DNA of 64,000 nucleotides from Aquatica leii (Eukaryota; Arthropoda; Insecta; Coleoptera; Lampyridae): the NCBI GenBank assembly GCA_035610365.1, contig CM069432.1, forward strand, positions 2,232,001-2,296,000. Reading direction: 5' to 3'. The first letter of the stretch is position 1. Every line of letters begins with the position of its first letter. The position numbers and the translations under genes are program-made. This document shows positions 10,469-22,818 of this stretch, piece after piece. The notes under the pieces are model-generated. The model was given only the letters and a program-made list of their open reading frames with translations, was not told the DNA's origin and made no database searches.

Positions 10469-12420
10469 AAATGTTTATAGATTTGTAAACCAATAAGTTT
10501 AATGTTATTAACGGTTTTTTTATTTTTTCAACAAAAAATATCTTATAGTTTTTAAAAACATTTTAAAATTTATTTTTCAATCATAGATTTATCCAATTAG
10601 AAAATTCAATTACTAAAATAAACTTCAACATTCTCATTGTGCTTTTCGTGTCTATAAAAAAGTTCAAATTAAAAATATACGAAACAAACTTTCGTTAAGT
10701 GAGGACGTTGCTTGTATTTAAAAAAAAAGTTTTTGTTACTATATAAAAGTCGTGATCAATAGATACATATGAACTTTTAAAATTTCTCATTAAAAAAGCT
10801 CTACACTTCAATTTATTGTTAGTAATGGAAGAAAAGTTTGCTTTCAACATTAGAGACGAAAAGCAACTTCTGGATAAATGCTTTTTGTTACTTTTTGTAG
10901 GGAAAAAACAGTCTTTGTACTTTAAGTGTAACATACATAAAATCATAAACACAACAAAGTTTTATATTAAACCTCCCGACTGAACCATTTTAATCTAAAT
11001 TTTTAACTTTTTAAAGTTTCCAAAACGTAAAGAAACAATGGCGCCCGTTCAACTAAAAGACATTCTACGTATTACATTTGTTCCACCCAAACATTTCAAT
11101 TTACCTCAATTGATTTTCAGGAGTATATTGTCTATGTGTTCTGAATAGTTAACAGACTATTATTACATTATCAGATTCTTCCATCCACAATCAGAACTTT
11201 TATTATTATTAAACCAAATTGACCGATTTAAATATAAAATCATTATCACAAAATACGACTACAAAATTACATTTCTTTGCGACTATTGCATTACGCATTA
11301 ATAAAGTTACTAATATTACTTCATCAGTCGGTTGTGGAATTAGCAGATGACGCAATTCCGTACATTGAACTTGACTGCTTTTGAACTATTTAAGATTTAA
11401 GTACAAAAAGTTTGGCCAAAAGCCATGACAATTTGTTCTGTATAATTCAAGTGTTTTATTTTTTTTTTTGGATTTACCAACAAACAAACGTTTCGGATCG
11501 ATACCAACCACACGCAATAAGAAACTTATTTGAGTTACTATTTTTACTACAATTTATATTGAAACAAAAATTTCCAATTAATTATCGTTTCAAGAGTTTT
11601 ATAAAAACCACACGCAACGTAATAATGTTGTTCAAAATGGATAAAGAACAACACAAACAATTTTTAATGGAGGAAACAAAACTACTTCCTTAATACACTT
11701 TAGTTCTATTTTTGTCTTTTATTGTTTTGTACGGAAATGATAATAATTTTAATTTTGTGTAGATTTTGATGATATATACAGAAGATACAAATAAGCAAAT
11801 TAATAAAATTTTACAATTCCATTAAACAGAATAAAGTTATATTTGAATCCTAAATTTAAATTAATTAATGTAATAATAGTAATAACATTACATAATCAGA
11901 TACAAATCTGTATTTCAGAACAAAGTGTTTATAAAGTTATTGTTATTACAAATTTACGAACTGCATCAAAGTTAAAATTCACGTAGTCAAGCTTTTGTAA
12001 ATGATAAAATCAGAACATTTTTCCCTTATTGGAAATTTAAAAAAAAATGCAAACTGACGCATTGGTGATCAGTATAATAGAAATGAAAATAAAGTAAAAC
12101 GGTTAAATAATAAAATTCAATACAATTATACAAGGTGTTTCGCATAAGAACCGACACAGAGCAGAGGCATGTAGAAAACTTCAAAATATGGTAATTTAAC
12201 GGAACGTACCTTTATACTCTTGGTAACGGATAGGTACTCTTTCACGATTCCTGTCTACGTGAGTTTCTGATTCCCTTCCGCCTCCTATAACTGGAGGGAA
12301 TCATGACCATACCCAAATCCTAAGCCTAATGACCCAACTTAACCTACTTTACCCTAAACCCACTCACCAAGTCGCTGGCAAGCGTAGCGTTTTATAGATA
12401 AATACTACCTAATGAAATGA
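10469..12420. other. AT-rich stretch, nothing recognised
   Basis: Several short open frames occur, but none shows a family motif, suitable codon bias or a splice context that could be defended. No repeat structure stands out. Confidence 0.4.
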
Positions 12421-12559
12421 AATGTCGAAGTTTACAACAGAAATACCCCAGGTGACGCAAGTACAAATTTCACAAACTCACCCTGATACGTTAGGATGTC
12501 CTAAGGATTCTGGGGAGGGCAAGATTTTGATTAGTAAAGTTAATCCACATAAACCAGCA

Positions 12560-12815
12560 AATTTAGTTAAACTAAAATTAGCAACTTACGAAACAAAAAC
12601 AGTCAGAAGTAATGACAAACTCATAGAACTAGAAGAAAAACTCAGCAAAATCAACTGAGACATCATTGGGTTATGTGAAATAAGAAGAGAAGGAGAGAAC
12701 TGGATAAATCTAGAATCCAAAAACACATTCATATACAAAGGTGGCAACGATAGAATAACGGGTGGTATTGGATTTATCATACACAAAAAATGGACAAAAC
12801 GATCTCCGAAAGAGT
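12560..12815 (+). pseudogene. RTE-like LINE endonuclease N-terminal fragment
   Basis: Reads KLATYETKTVRSNDKLIELEEKL, a stop, then DIIGLCEIRREGE and GGIGFIIHKKW. This is the first 85 or so residues of the AP endonuclease of an RTE-type LINE; active copies have TYNVRTL at the start and W where the stop is. The catalytic glutamate of the IRREGE block is retained. The fragment ends abruptly near 12815. It could have come from the same family as the C-terminal relic at 1860-2826, but they do not overlap, so this cannot be shown. Confidence 0.8.
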
Positions 12816-12829
12816 AGTGTATATACATA

Positions 12830-13480
12830 ATTATGAAAATAAGTAATAAGAATAAAAATTACGCAACAATATATAACACAGCCCAACACACATTTTGGTG
12901 CCAGGGTTATTGCAACTGTTTTTAAGTAAGTTTTGGGTGCAGAATCCAAAACTGTCCTCAAATTTGGTTTATCAGATCTAGTTTTTGAGATATTTTATTT
13001 TGACCTTTTTTTTAGAAAGAAATAGTCTAGTTTTTTAATTTTTATACTTTTTACGTTCCAGTTCCAGTAAAAACAGAACTCTTGTTTTCAACCGCAAGAA
13101 ATTTGAAATGAATGAAACATTGCAACCATTAGTATCTAGATGGTAATATTACTTCAACTTCACAATTGCGCACAGGTTTGCAAGTTAGATACTGCAAAGA
13201 AGCTGATTTTACATTTGCGACACCTGGCAGCTATTGCATTCGTTCTGAAATAAAATGTCATTGATTCTTATGATCCGCTAATTCATGGCGAGTTCTATGT
13301 GAAAAACAAAAAATTATTGCAACCTTTAATAAAATATTTCAAAGACATGTGGGTAGACAAAAAACAAAAACTAAAACAACCGTTTGTAGAACCTATATAC
13401 ATACGTGGAAGATATATTCCGCACAAATAATTCTTTCAAAGGGTGGTTGCTCTGAACCAAAATTTATAGTCAATTTTACT
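12830..13480. other. Non-coding stretch
   Basis: No coding similarity was recognised on either strand. Confidence 0.4.
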
Positions 13481-13489
13481 GCCTATATT

Positions 13490-15545
13490 TATAGATGAAG
13501 ATATGACTCTAGTAGAAAGAGAGGTACAAAAAAATATAAGGATGGAAGGAACGAAACTAAAAGAAAAAGGCCAAAAATAGGGTTTATGGACTTATGGGTT
13601 GAGGGAGAAGAGATGCACTGGAACGTAAAAGAAAATAAATTAGAGAGAAAGAGGCTAAAAATAAGGGGAGTAAAGGATAAAAAATGGAGACGATTAAGCA
13701 ATAATCTAGGAAAACAATAAAAAAATAAGTTTAAAATTTTAGAACGTTGCAGAGATTAAAAATAAAGGAGCTGAATTTTGGAAGTGAATAGAAGGGTTTG
13801 ACATTGTGGGTTTAGTTGAAACGGGGCTAGAGGAGAAAGATTGGGAAAGATGGAAAGTAACTTTACCAGAGGAATATAGATGGAGTGTACAGTTCGCGAC
13901 AAGAAGAAAAGAAAAAAAGAAAGAGCGCAAGAGAGTATAATATCCGGAGTAAAAAAAGAATGAGACGTAGAAGTAGAAACAAACAATAAAGAATTTGAAA
14001 CGGCTACTGATTGAAGAGAGGAAAATTAATAAGACAATAAACAAACAAAGTTAAGAGTTATTAGAGTTGTGAGGGGAAATGGTGGATTATACTCAACGGA
14101 AATATGGAGGAAAAGGTTAGAGGAGAATATACATATATAGGTAAAAGGGGCGAATCTATAATACATTATGTAATGGTTATTGGGGAAGTTTTGAAGGAAA
14201 TAGAAAGTTTTAAAATAGGAGAAGAGGTTGAGTCAGACCATCAGCCATTAGAAGTAAGGCTAAAAGATTGGAAAAGAAACAGAAAAAATTCAAACACAGT
14301 TTGTAGGAAGAAAAAGGTATGGGCAGATGAAAATATTGAAGTTTATAGAAAAAAATATAGAGGAAATAATAGATGAAGTAAGTAGTAGAGGACGGAGTGA
14401 AAGAACTGATTAATAAAATGAATGAAGCAGTAAGAAGGAAAAAATACAAAAAAACATAAAAGAGTGTAGAGAAAAGAGGTGGTAGAGTAAGTGATGCAGT
14501 GTAGCCAGGAAAAGAGGTAAGAAGATGTAAAAGAAAGTAGAAAAAAAGAATAATTGATAGAGAATGTTGTAAGAGAAAAGAGAAATATAGAAAAGAGTTA
14601 GATCATCAAATAAATATGTTAAAAAATGAAGGAGACAAATAAAACTTTTTGAATAAGAAAAAGGGGGATACAAATTGATATAAAAAAATAGAGAAAACAT
14701 TGCAAAGTGGTCTTAGAGGGGGAAGAAGAAAAGAAGGGTAAATTTGAAATAGAAAAGATAACAAGAGGAAGGAGCAAAACAGCTATATAGAAAGAAGAAA
14801 TTAAAGAAACATTAAGAAACATAAAAAAGGAAAGGTAGAAAGGACGGATGGGACGCAAGAAAAACAATGAAAATATACAGGAGAGAGAACAAAAGAAATA
14901 GTAGGAAATGTGTGGTATATAAGATTTATATGACAATTTTGCAAGAAAGACTGAAAAGAGAAATGAACGAAAAAAAGATCGTACCAGACTGGCACACAGG
15001 ATTTAGAAGAAGGAGAACGGCATTAGATATTGTATACATATTGAAACATATAGTAAACAAAGAATTAGATGTAAGGATAGAGAAAGTTTCTGCGTTATTT
15101 TTGGATATAAAAGCAGCGTTTAATAATATAAATAGGAGTAAATTATGGAATATATTCAGAAAGAAACAGATATACAAATATAGTAATAGACAATATTCCA
15201 AGGTACATAAAAATTAAAAAAAACTCGAGATTAAAAAGAATAGTAGCAAGGTTTAGAAGCGGGAATGAAAAGCAAGAGAATAAGTATTGGAAGGAAGATA
15301 AAGATAGGATAAGTAGACTATGGGAGGAGGGGTGGGAGAATATAATACATATGTTAAAGGAATGCATAGAACTAAGAGAAGAGGAAAAAGAAAGTTTGGA
15401 GATTTTGGGAGAAGGAGGAGAAGGAGTGGTATAGATGGAAGAGGTATTAAAAACGAGAAGAAGATTGCAAGTAGTGTATATATGGGAGTGGGATAAAAAA
15501 AAATTTATGACAAATAAAGGCTATATAATAATATAATAAAAGAAT
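13490..15545 (+). mobile_element. Purine-rich LINE relic
   Basis: A non-LTR retrotransposon whose sense strand is strikingly rich in A and G, so its proteins are rich in E, K, R and G. From 13490 a charged segment (VEREVQKNIRMEGTKLKEK) may be an ORF1 end. From about 13743 the endonuclease begins (NVAEIKNKGAEFWK, then DIVGLVETGLEEKDWERWK with the catalytic E). Near 14104-14250 follow the endonuclease C-terminal part with TYIGKRGESII and VESDHQPLEV (SDH motif). Near 14920-15200 is the start of the reverse transcriptase (KIYMTILQERLKREM, TGFRR, LFLDIKAAFN). A C-terminal tail with ELREEEKESLEILGEGGEG ends near 15510. The element has many frameshifts and a large internal deletion removing the YADD region. 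The same tail recurs at 63883-63999. Confidence 0.75.
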
Positions 15546-15641
15546 AAAAATACTACCTATATGAATTTCTTCTAAAATTTTCTAATAACTTACTTTATTC
15601 TTGTTTATTTTCTAATTTTGTAATAAAAATACTTATGTTAC

Positions 15642-15751
15642 TGACGCGTTCAAAAGTTGCCGCGTCTAATTGTCGCATGCGTTCAATTGTCGCGCGTCTA
15701 ATTGATCGCGTTCAACTGACGCACGACCAATTGACCACGTCCAATTAACGA
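15642..15751. repeat. GC-rich 13-17 bp minisatellite
   Basis: Seven to eight degenerate tandem units built on TGACGCGTTCAAT occur, including variants ending TCTAAT and CCAAT. Units vary from about 13 to 17 bp. The block is much richer in CG dinucleotides than the AT-rich surroundings and contains repeated CAATTG palindromes. Confidence 0.75.
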
Positions 15752-18640
15752 CTTCATAAACGGAATAAGATGAAACGTAGCACAAAAATAAATTAAAGTA
15801 ATTAATTTGCACATATTGAATTACGAATCCGTTTCGTGTAAAGTTTAAAGAACGCGGAACTCAAATTTATACAAAACAACGCAACCAGCTTAACTCTGTC
15901 AAAATAACCTGTTACGTGCATAAATTTAAATAATGCACTACTCTGTAGATTGGTTTAATTAAATTTAATTAAAAATTACTTTTCGACGCCATCTATCGGG
16001 CTCGTTGGTCTCTTCGTATGAAGAAGACAATGGACTGTCATTTTGACTTTAACATCGTTCACGATATAACTTCAAAATCGTTTTCTTAAAACATGTACGT
16101 GTTGTGACACGATGGGTAATAAAAGTATTCTTAATTAACTAATTTAATCCAGGCAGGGTAAGTGGCTTTTATTCTTTTTTTTTCAAAGGTAATTTTTATG
16201 TCTTTTCGTTAGCGCCATGTGCTACCTCCTAAGTATGGGTGTTCTTGTCTTAGTTTAAAATCTACAAGAGAAAAATTATAATCGGAAGCTGTAGACCTAA
16301 GAACGCTGCGATACAAGGGCAGAATTTCTATGCGGAGGCAATTATTACCGTTAATTATTTCTTCTTCTTGTTCGAAAGAGCCTAAGACACGATTGAATTT
16401 CTCTTCGGAGGCAATAAATTAATACCATCGTAGACGAAAAGACATTGTAACAGCATAAGATAAGTTTCGGTTCTATTACTTTCTTTTAAATGTTTCTTTT
16501 GCCTGTTGTAGTTTGTGAGTCGGCAAGTAGACACGATTATTTTCAGGAAGTTTGATTACAGGAAGCCAGTAGGAAAACGTTTTCTGAAGGTACACCTGAA
16601 TCCTGGTAAATCAATTTTTGATTTTAATTATTCACTGTCGCTACGGTGCTACTCATAATCATATTTATTAATCGTGTGGAAACGTCCGACTTGATTTGCT
16701 TCTTATTATTGTTACTCAATTAGTTTAAGTAAATTACTATCGCATGCTGATTACGTCAACTGTCAATTATTACTATTATTAATATAATTTACTTACGAAG
16801 ATTTTTTATATGTTCTGATGGTTATACTTTTGCTTTAAGTGTAGTGTAAGTTGCCGATACTTCATATATTTGTACTCGGACTAAAATTATTCATTGTTAT
16901 GCTATCCACTTATCTTGTAATTGTTATTGATTCAAATTTTAATCTATTTATTCTTCTAGAGTAATTAAAGTGCAATTGTTGTTAACGATTTGGTTTCTTT
17001 CTGCGTTCCCTACACCTTTACGAACCTAAAACTTCGTTACAAGCTTGGACCGTCTGTCTTGATCGAGGCAGAAGTGTTAATTATAAAAGATCTGGCGCCC
17101 TTAATTATTATTCACTTAAACCTCCCCTATTTCCGACTATGTGAGTTGGCCGTACAAGGTTTGTAAGACCTATAAGCTTGTAGCAAACCAGTTTTATTTT
17201 TGATGTATATAATAAACTAATTTAATTACGTACATTAAAATTAATAACGACTTTTATTTCATTTGGTAAACGTTAGACCTTACACTAACTACATTAAGAC
17301 ACACATATAATTTTTTAAGTCTGCAATTCTAAAATACATTTCATGGTTATGAGAAAATAAATTAGGAAAATCATAAAGTTTTCCATTAAGACTACATTCA
17401 CACTGCGTTAAAAATATACATATGTTTGAGAAAGAAGACAAAATATCTTGCAGTTGTACTAAATATAGAATTCCGATTTGTAAAAACTAAACAAAAAACA
17501 ATTTAAAAGTTGGCATTCTTTTTGATATTTTAATACCAGACATATAAATTAAAAGACATTAAGAATTCTATAACGTCACTTTATGGCGTACATAAGAAAT
17601 GCTATAAATGCGAAATAGGTCCACCAAACAAGTAAATGCAATGAAATAAAACACGAGAATGATATTTAGGACAAGGCTGTTTTGTCTGTCGTTAAATGAT
17701 AGAATGATATAATAAAAAGATGGGAATATTTATTCAGTTGAGTAAATACAGGTTTTTTCTACTCACAAAAACGTAGATTATCTCAATACACTCGTAAAGC
17801 TACTTCGAAACAATTACATATTTACGATTTTCAAACATATCAATCTTTAGTCTCAAACAGAAACCAATTTAGGATGTAAACCGCAAATTTACTATTCTCA
17901 TAAAACGGTTTATGCATCGATTTCTAAATGCACGTTAATCTGTTTACATTTGGCCAAAAGCCAAAAATTTTCCTTTCTAGCAATTAATTCAAGGTCGAGG
18001 TATGCATGTACTATGCAACACACACATATTTTCTTCAAAGCTTGCAATTTTAACGTATTAATCCCCAAACCAATTTACTGTCTGTTTTTTGTTTTTTTTT
18101 GGCAAGATAAATAGTTTTTAGGGAGCTTCATAATTACATCAAAACGTAGATTTTAGTGCCATTGCCAACAATACATGTTTTTTGATACTGTCGGATACGA
18201 GAATAGCTTCAAAAATAATCCTTTATTTTTTTTTTACGCCTATACATCACTTTAGATATTATTTTATTATTGTGTTGGTGTAATAGGGATATTAAGAGGA
18301 AGATATGTAATAAATCTTTGTAATTTTATTTAACACATGTACAGTTTCGTCGTTGTACTTAAAGTAACGACAAATTCAAATTGAAAAAAACGAAATGTAG
18401 ACCAATTTGAAGTTTTCATATCAAAACATGCAATAAATTTTTATCTCAGGTGCTAGGTTTTATACTTTTTTCAGATTTTATTATCGTACGGGAAGTATTA
18501 ATACTTATTGTCTTTTTATGACTTGCTCACAAAGAAATAAGCGTTCCGGACTTCCGGCCTTTACTAAAATTTTTAAACTACTACAGAAAAGTTGACTAGC
18601 AAAAATAAAAACAGTTTTTAGAAACTAAAAAACAAATATA
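15752..18640. other. Non-coding stretch between LINE and DD41D element
   Basis: No gene was recognised. A TGGCGCCC octamer at 17093-17100 looks like a retroviral-type primer-binding site, but no LTR pair or coding region accompanies it. Sequence near 16000-16700 is less AT-rich than its flanks and may hold an unrecognised TE or LTR remnant. Confidence 0.35.
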
Positions 18641-19406
18641 CAGGGTTATACAAAAGTATGGAAACATGCTTATAACTTGAAAACCGCGGTTTGAAACTTT
18701 GGGAGAGTATGTAAGACATACTTCCGGACATTTTTTATTCTTTATAAAATTTTGATACGATGCTCCAATTACGAGTAATTGATATCTACTTCTGATTTTC
18801 AAATAGCATCATATCAGTTGACTGACATTTTTAGATTCTACATGAAATTCTGTATGCAACGGTGAACAGAAAAATTATTTAATATGATAAATGTTATTAA
18901 AAATATGGTATAAAAGTTCAGATTAAATGTCAATAATTTAATTGTGGGCGGGTACCTGACGTTCTAAGTAGGGTATGTACCTACTTTGTTGTGGGTCAAC
19001 ACAATAACTAATAAAAGCTTTTGTTATAGGGTAAGTTTATAATCTTTTGTTAGCAGTGGAGTATCTTTTTTAGGAATAAAATAAAAATTCCTGCATTGTG
19101 AATCCATTCGAAATATGTTTTTAATTTGATCCTCATTGGTTTTCTTCGATTCAAGTCTATTGAATTGTCATTGCTAATGACTTACGATTAAAATTATTGA
19201 TTAATCAACATTAATACATTAGTACCAATGTAAGAGTTGTTTAATTACCTAGTAATGTATTATTATTAATTTGGTTAAATCTTTGGAATTTGTTTTATTT
19301 TAAAATCATTTAATCATAATCGACTCATTAACAGTTTTCTTTAGCATTTCTTTATTGGGGAGTAATAGATATGTTTGTAATTCAAATAATCACTACCTAC
19401 TTAATT
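18641..19406. repeat. Left long terminal inverted repeat of DD41D element
   Basis: Pairs with 20612-21405 in inverse orientation over its whole length, including landmarks such as gggcgggtacctgacg and tattggggagtaatag. Includes stretches that could hold the element's promoter, because the transposase gene abuts the opposite repeat. Confidence 0.9.
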
Positions 19407-19408
19407 AA

Positions 19409-20482
19409 TTAATTCAAGAAGTTTTCAAAATGCCCCCCATTTCTTTCTTGACAATATCGTAGTCGATGTTCAAATTCTGATACACATCTTTGAATTACTT
19501 CTGGAGGAATTGCCTCACATTCTGTTATGATTTTTTGTCGAAGTTCTTCCAAATTATTCGGGCGATTGGCATACACCTTATTTTTTAAATAGCCCCATAG
19601 GAAAAAATCCAGTGGCGTGAGATCTGGTGATCTGGGTGGCCACTCGATGAAACCTCCTCGCCCTATCCAACGATTTGAAAACGTTTGGTTTAAAAATGCC
19701 CTTACTTGTCGACCATAGTGGGCTGGAGCGCCATCCTGCTGGAACCAAACATTGTTATCTTGTCCAAACAAGTGGTTTAAAGTGGGCACAATTTGGTTTT
19801 GCAACAAATCTAAGTATAACGCACTATTTAGATTGCCTTAAATAAAAAAAGGCCCAACTATTCGGTTTTTTTTAATGCCAGCCCAAACGTTAAGCTTCTG
19901 TGGATGCTGAGTATGAGATTCCACCATCCAGTGTGGGTTTTCCAACGCCCAATATCTAAAGTTGTGCTTGTTAACTTGTCCATTTAAACAAAATGTTGCT
20001 TCGTCGCTGAAGCAAATTCTGTTTGGCAAAACATCTTCACGATCCTGCAACTCCTCAAAACTTTCACAGAATTGAAGCCGTCTGTTGTAATCTTCGGCGT
20101 CTAGTTCTTAGTGAAACTGAAGCTTGTATGGCTTTGCGTTTGCATTTTTTAGAATTCTTTTCGCTGACATACTGCTGATGCCGTGATTCAGTGCCAGTTG
20201 GTTGGTTGAAGTGTTTGGTTCTTCAATAATACTCTGGATAACCTCAATGCTCGTATTTAAATCGGTGGCAGTTTTAGCCCTTCCACTTCGTCGAATATCT
20301 TTCACACTTCTGTGTTCAAACCATCTTGCATACGTTTTTTGAACGGCAGATTTTGTAATTGGTACTTCTCTTTCTGGATGATTTGCATTGAAAATGTCGC
20401 TGGTAGCTAGATACGTTCTTCTTCGATCACCGTAACCCAAAATAATCAAAATTTCGATACGATCCCCTTCAGTGAGTTCCAT
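19409..20482 (-). pseudogene. DD41D transposase with two nonsense codons
   Basis: A 357-codon reading frame holds from ATG at 20482 to the stop at 19409-19411 with no frameshift but two internal stops, at 20108-20110 (after KLQFH) and 19838-19840 (after GPFFI). Residues 1-125 form a bipartite helix-turn-helix region that opens with EGDRIEILIILGYGDRRRT and carries KSAVQKTYARWFEHRSVKD and GRAKTATD; the rest is the catalytic domain. Catalytic blocks are FSDEATFCLNG, FQQDGAPAHYG and SPDLTPLDFFLWG, so all three aspartate codons survive. WIGRGG and EWPPRSPDL are typical of the group. The gene is thus two point mutations from open. The transposase would bind the terminal repeats and cut at TA. It is inactive as it stands unless stops are read through. 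Confidence 0.9.
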
Positions 20483-20611
20483 TTTAATAAATGCAAAAAC
20501 TGTTACGAACTATAACACAGTAGCACAACAATGAATAATAGGAAAAAAATTCCTTAAACGCACTTAAGTACCTATCTACTTAGCATTATTGATAATTAGA
20601 TTTTGTCCAGC

Positions 20612-21405
20612 TAATTAAGTAGGTAGTGATTATTTGAATTACAAACATATCTATTACTCCCCAATAAAGAAATGCTATTAGAGAGAAAGCTAAAGAAAAC
20701 CGTTAATAAGTCGATTATGATTAAATTATTTAAAAAGAAAACAAATTCCAAAGATTTAACCAAATTAATAATAATACATTACTAGGTAATTAAACAACTC
20801 TTACATTGGTACTAATGTATTAATGTTGATTAATCAATAATTTTAATCGTAACTCATTAGCAATGACAATTCAACAGACTTGAGTAATTGAAGAAAACCA
20901 ATGAGGATCAAATTAAAAACATATTTCGAATGGATCCACAATGCAGGAATTTTTATTTTATTCCTAAAAAAGATACGCCACTGCTAACAAAAGATTATAA
21001 ACTTACCCTATAACAAAAGCTTTTATTGGTTATTGTGTTGACCCAAACAAAGTAGGTACATACCCTACTTAGAACGTCAGGTACCCGCCCACAATTAAAT
21101 TGTTGACATTTAATCTGAACTTTTATACCATATTTTTAATAACATTTATCATATTAAATAATTTTTCTGTACACCGTTGCATACAGAATTTCATGTAGAA
21201 TCTAAAAATGTCAGTCAACTGATATGATGCTATTTGAAAATCAGAAGTAGATATCAATTACGCATAATTGGAGCATCGTATCAAAATTTTATAAAGAATA
21301 AAAAATGTCCGAAAGTATGTCTTACATACTCCCCCAAAGTTTCAAACCGCTAATCCTCGCGGTTTTCAAGTTATAAGCATGTTTCCATACTTTTGTATAA
21401 CCCTG
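20612..21405. repeat. Right long terminal inverted repeat of DD41D element
   Basis: Inverse partner of 18641-19406. It carries a short extra segment near 20675-20690 (gagagaaagctaa) absent from the left copy. The transposase start codon lies about 130 bp inside this repeat's inner edge. Confidence 0.9.
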
Positions 21406-22800
21406 TATACAAATTTCACATGATTTTTTTTAAATTTAAGGTGTATAGAATCAATACAAGCAAAAAATGGCAAAATAAAAGTTCTAATAAAACATTTAAT
21501 AAAATCAAAGATTTGAGTCAAACAAATAAAAAATTACGGTTCCATTAAATAGTCTCCTAAGTTTGTTGACGCCGCGTCGTAAATAAAGAGAAATCAAAAA
21601 AATGTTAAATGTTTAATTTATTTAATAAGACGTATTTACAAAACAAAGTAATGCTACTATTATTATTGGTACCTAGTTTAATTGCGCAGCAGCATTCCGT
21701 TGACATGTTTCATATTGTTGTAAAATGTTAATTTTTACTTTTAAGCTAAGTCTTTTTATTGCGTCAGCCATTGTAAAGTCCCATATAGAACAAAAATATC
21801 AATACAAGATCTAATGGATATCTTGCTGTGTACAATCGCCTTCAACCAAAATGCTTAAGATCGGACCTATTCACATTCTAATGGTGTAATTTTATTACCC
21901 GTTAGTTTAAGAAATAATAGAAATACCAAATCGGTATTTATTATATAATTTTAAATGTATTTAATATTTAAAAAGTGTATTTAAGAGAATTTATACTTTA
22001 TGCAAGCTACTAATTCTAGAATTTTTGTTTATATCAGATATTTATATAGAATATTGCTTCTACTAATACTACTATCATTACTAATGTATTCCTAATATAT
22101 TTGCAATTACTATGCATAATTAATTAAATCATTTTAACAGTGGACTGATTAAAAATACGTCAAATGATCAATTAAATAAAAAACCAAAGCGTTCTGTTCT
22201 TTAGCACAAAACGACTTTCAGATTTTAAAAAGAATATTATTTACATTTCTTGTGAAATAACGATTTACTTTATCGTGATATAAACTAAAAAAATCGTTTT
22301 TTGTAGTAATGTCGACTAATTTAAATCATCTTTTTAAACTGAACTAAATTTAAACAAGTTTTAAGTAGATTAATACCTAATCGCTTCTCTTATTAGTTAG
22401 TAGTTTTATTATAGAAGTATCTTTATTTAATACATAAAACGTTACAATTAATATTTCGTATATATGTCGCATCAAGTTAATAAATTTTTTGCAGTAGTCG
22501 GATCTTCGGAAACGTTCCCAAAGTTCATTTGCAACTTGCGCTACATTATTTAAATTCAGAGACGTAGCTACATATACAGCACCCTGGAGCAAATAAGATC
22601 TGTGCTCCTCCTTTTTTTTCTCACAAATGTTATAATAAAATTCTAAATTTTCTAGTCTTTATTATTTAATTTCAATTTTAAACATTATTTAATGTCAATC
22701 AATTTAAAATTTTCAAATATATGACATATTCACACAGTAATATTGAATTAATTATACATGATTATGATATAAACTACATTAAGACACTTACAAACCTTAA
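21406..22800. other. AT-rich stretch without recognised genes
   Basis: A 71-codon open frame on the minus strand (22377-22592) has ordinary amino-acid composition, but I recognise no family. Nothing else was seen. Confidence 0.35.
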
Positions 22801-22818
22801 AACTGTTAATCGGTCAAT

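Larger units (their letters stand above)
18641..21405 (-). mobile_element. DD41D (rosa-type) Tc1/mariner element, complete
   Basis: A full DNA transposon bounded by TA on both sides. The tips are perfect inverted repeats (CAGGGTTATACAAAAGTATGG). The inverted repeats are very long: about 766 bp on the left (18641-19406) and 794 bp on the right (20612-21405), differing by small indels and substitutions. The transposase gene fills the space between, and its stop codon falls at the inner edge of the left repeat. Spacing between the second and third catalytic aspartates is 41 residues, the hallmark of the DD41D or rosa group within IS630/Tc1/mariner. A second, shorter-repeat member lies at 59580-61492 and shares the AAAGTATGGAA part of the tip. 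Confidence 0.9.

Noticed and set aside
13489-15367. Series of minus-strand open frames rich in F, L, S and Y
   Set aside because: They are the complement of a purine-rich LINE; their hydrophobic composition is a by-product of strand skew, and the plus strand has the recognisable endonuclease and RT motifs.
17093-17100. TGGCGCCC as a tRNA-Lys-type primer-binding site (also at 27752-27759)
   Set aside because: Neither copy is preceded by a sequence ending in CA with a matching LTR partner, nor followed by gag or pol coding sequence.
22377-22592. 71-codon minus-strand frame
   Set aside because: Composition is protein-like, but no family motif, homologous repeat or splice context supports it.
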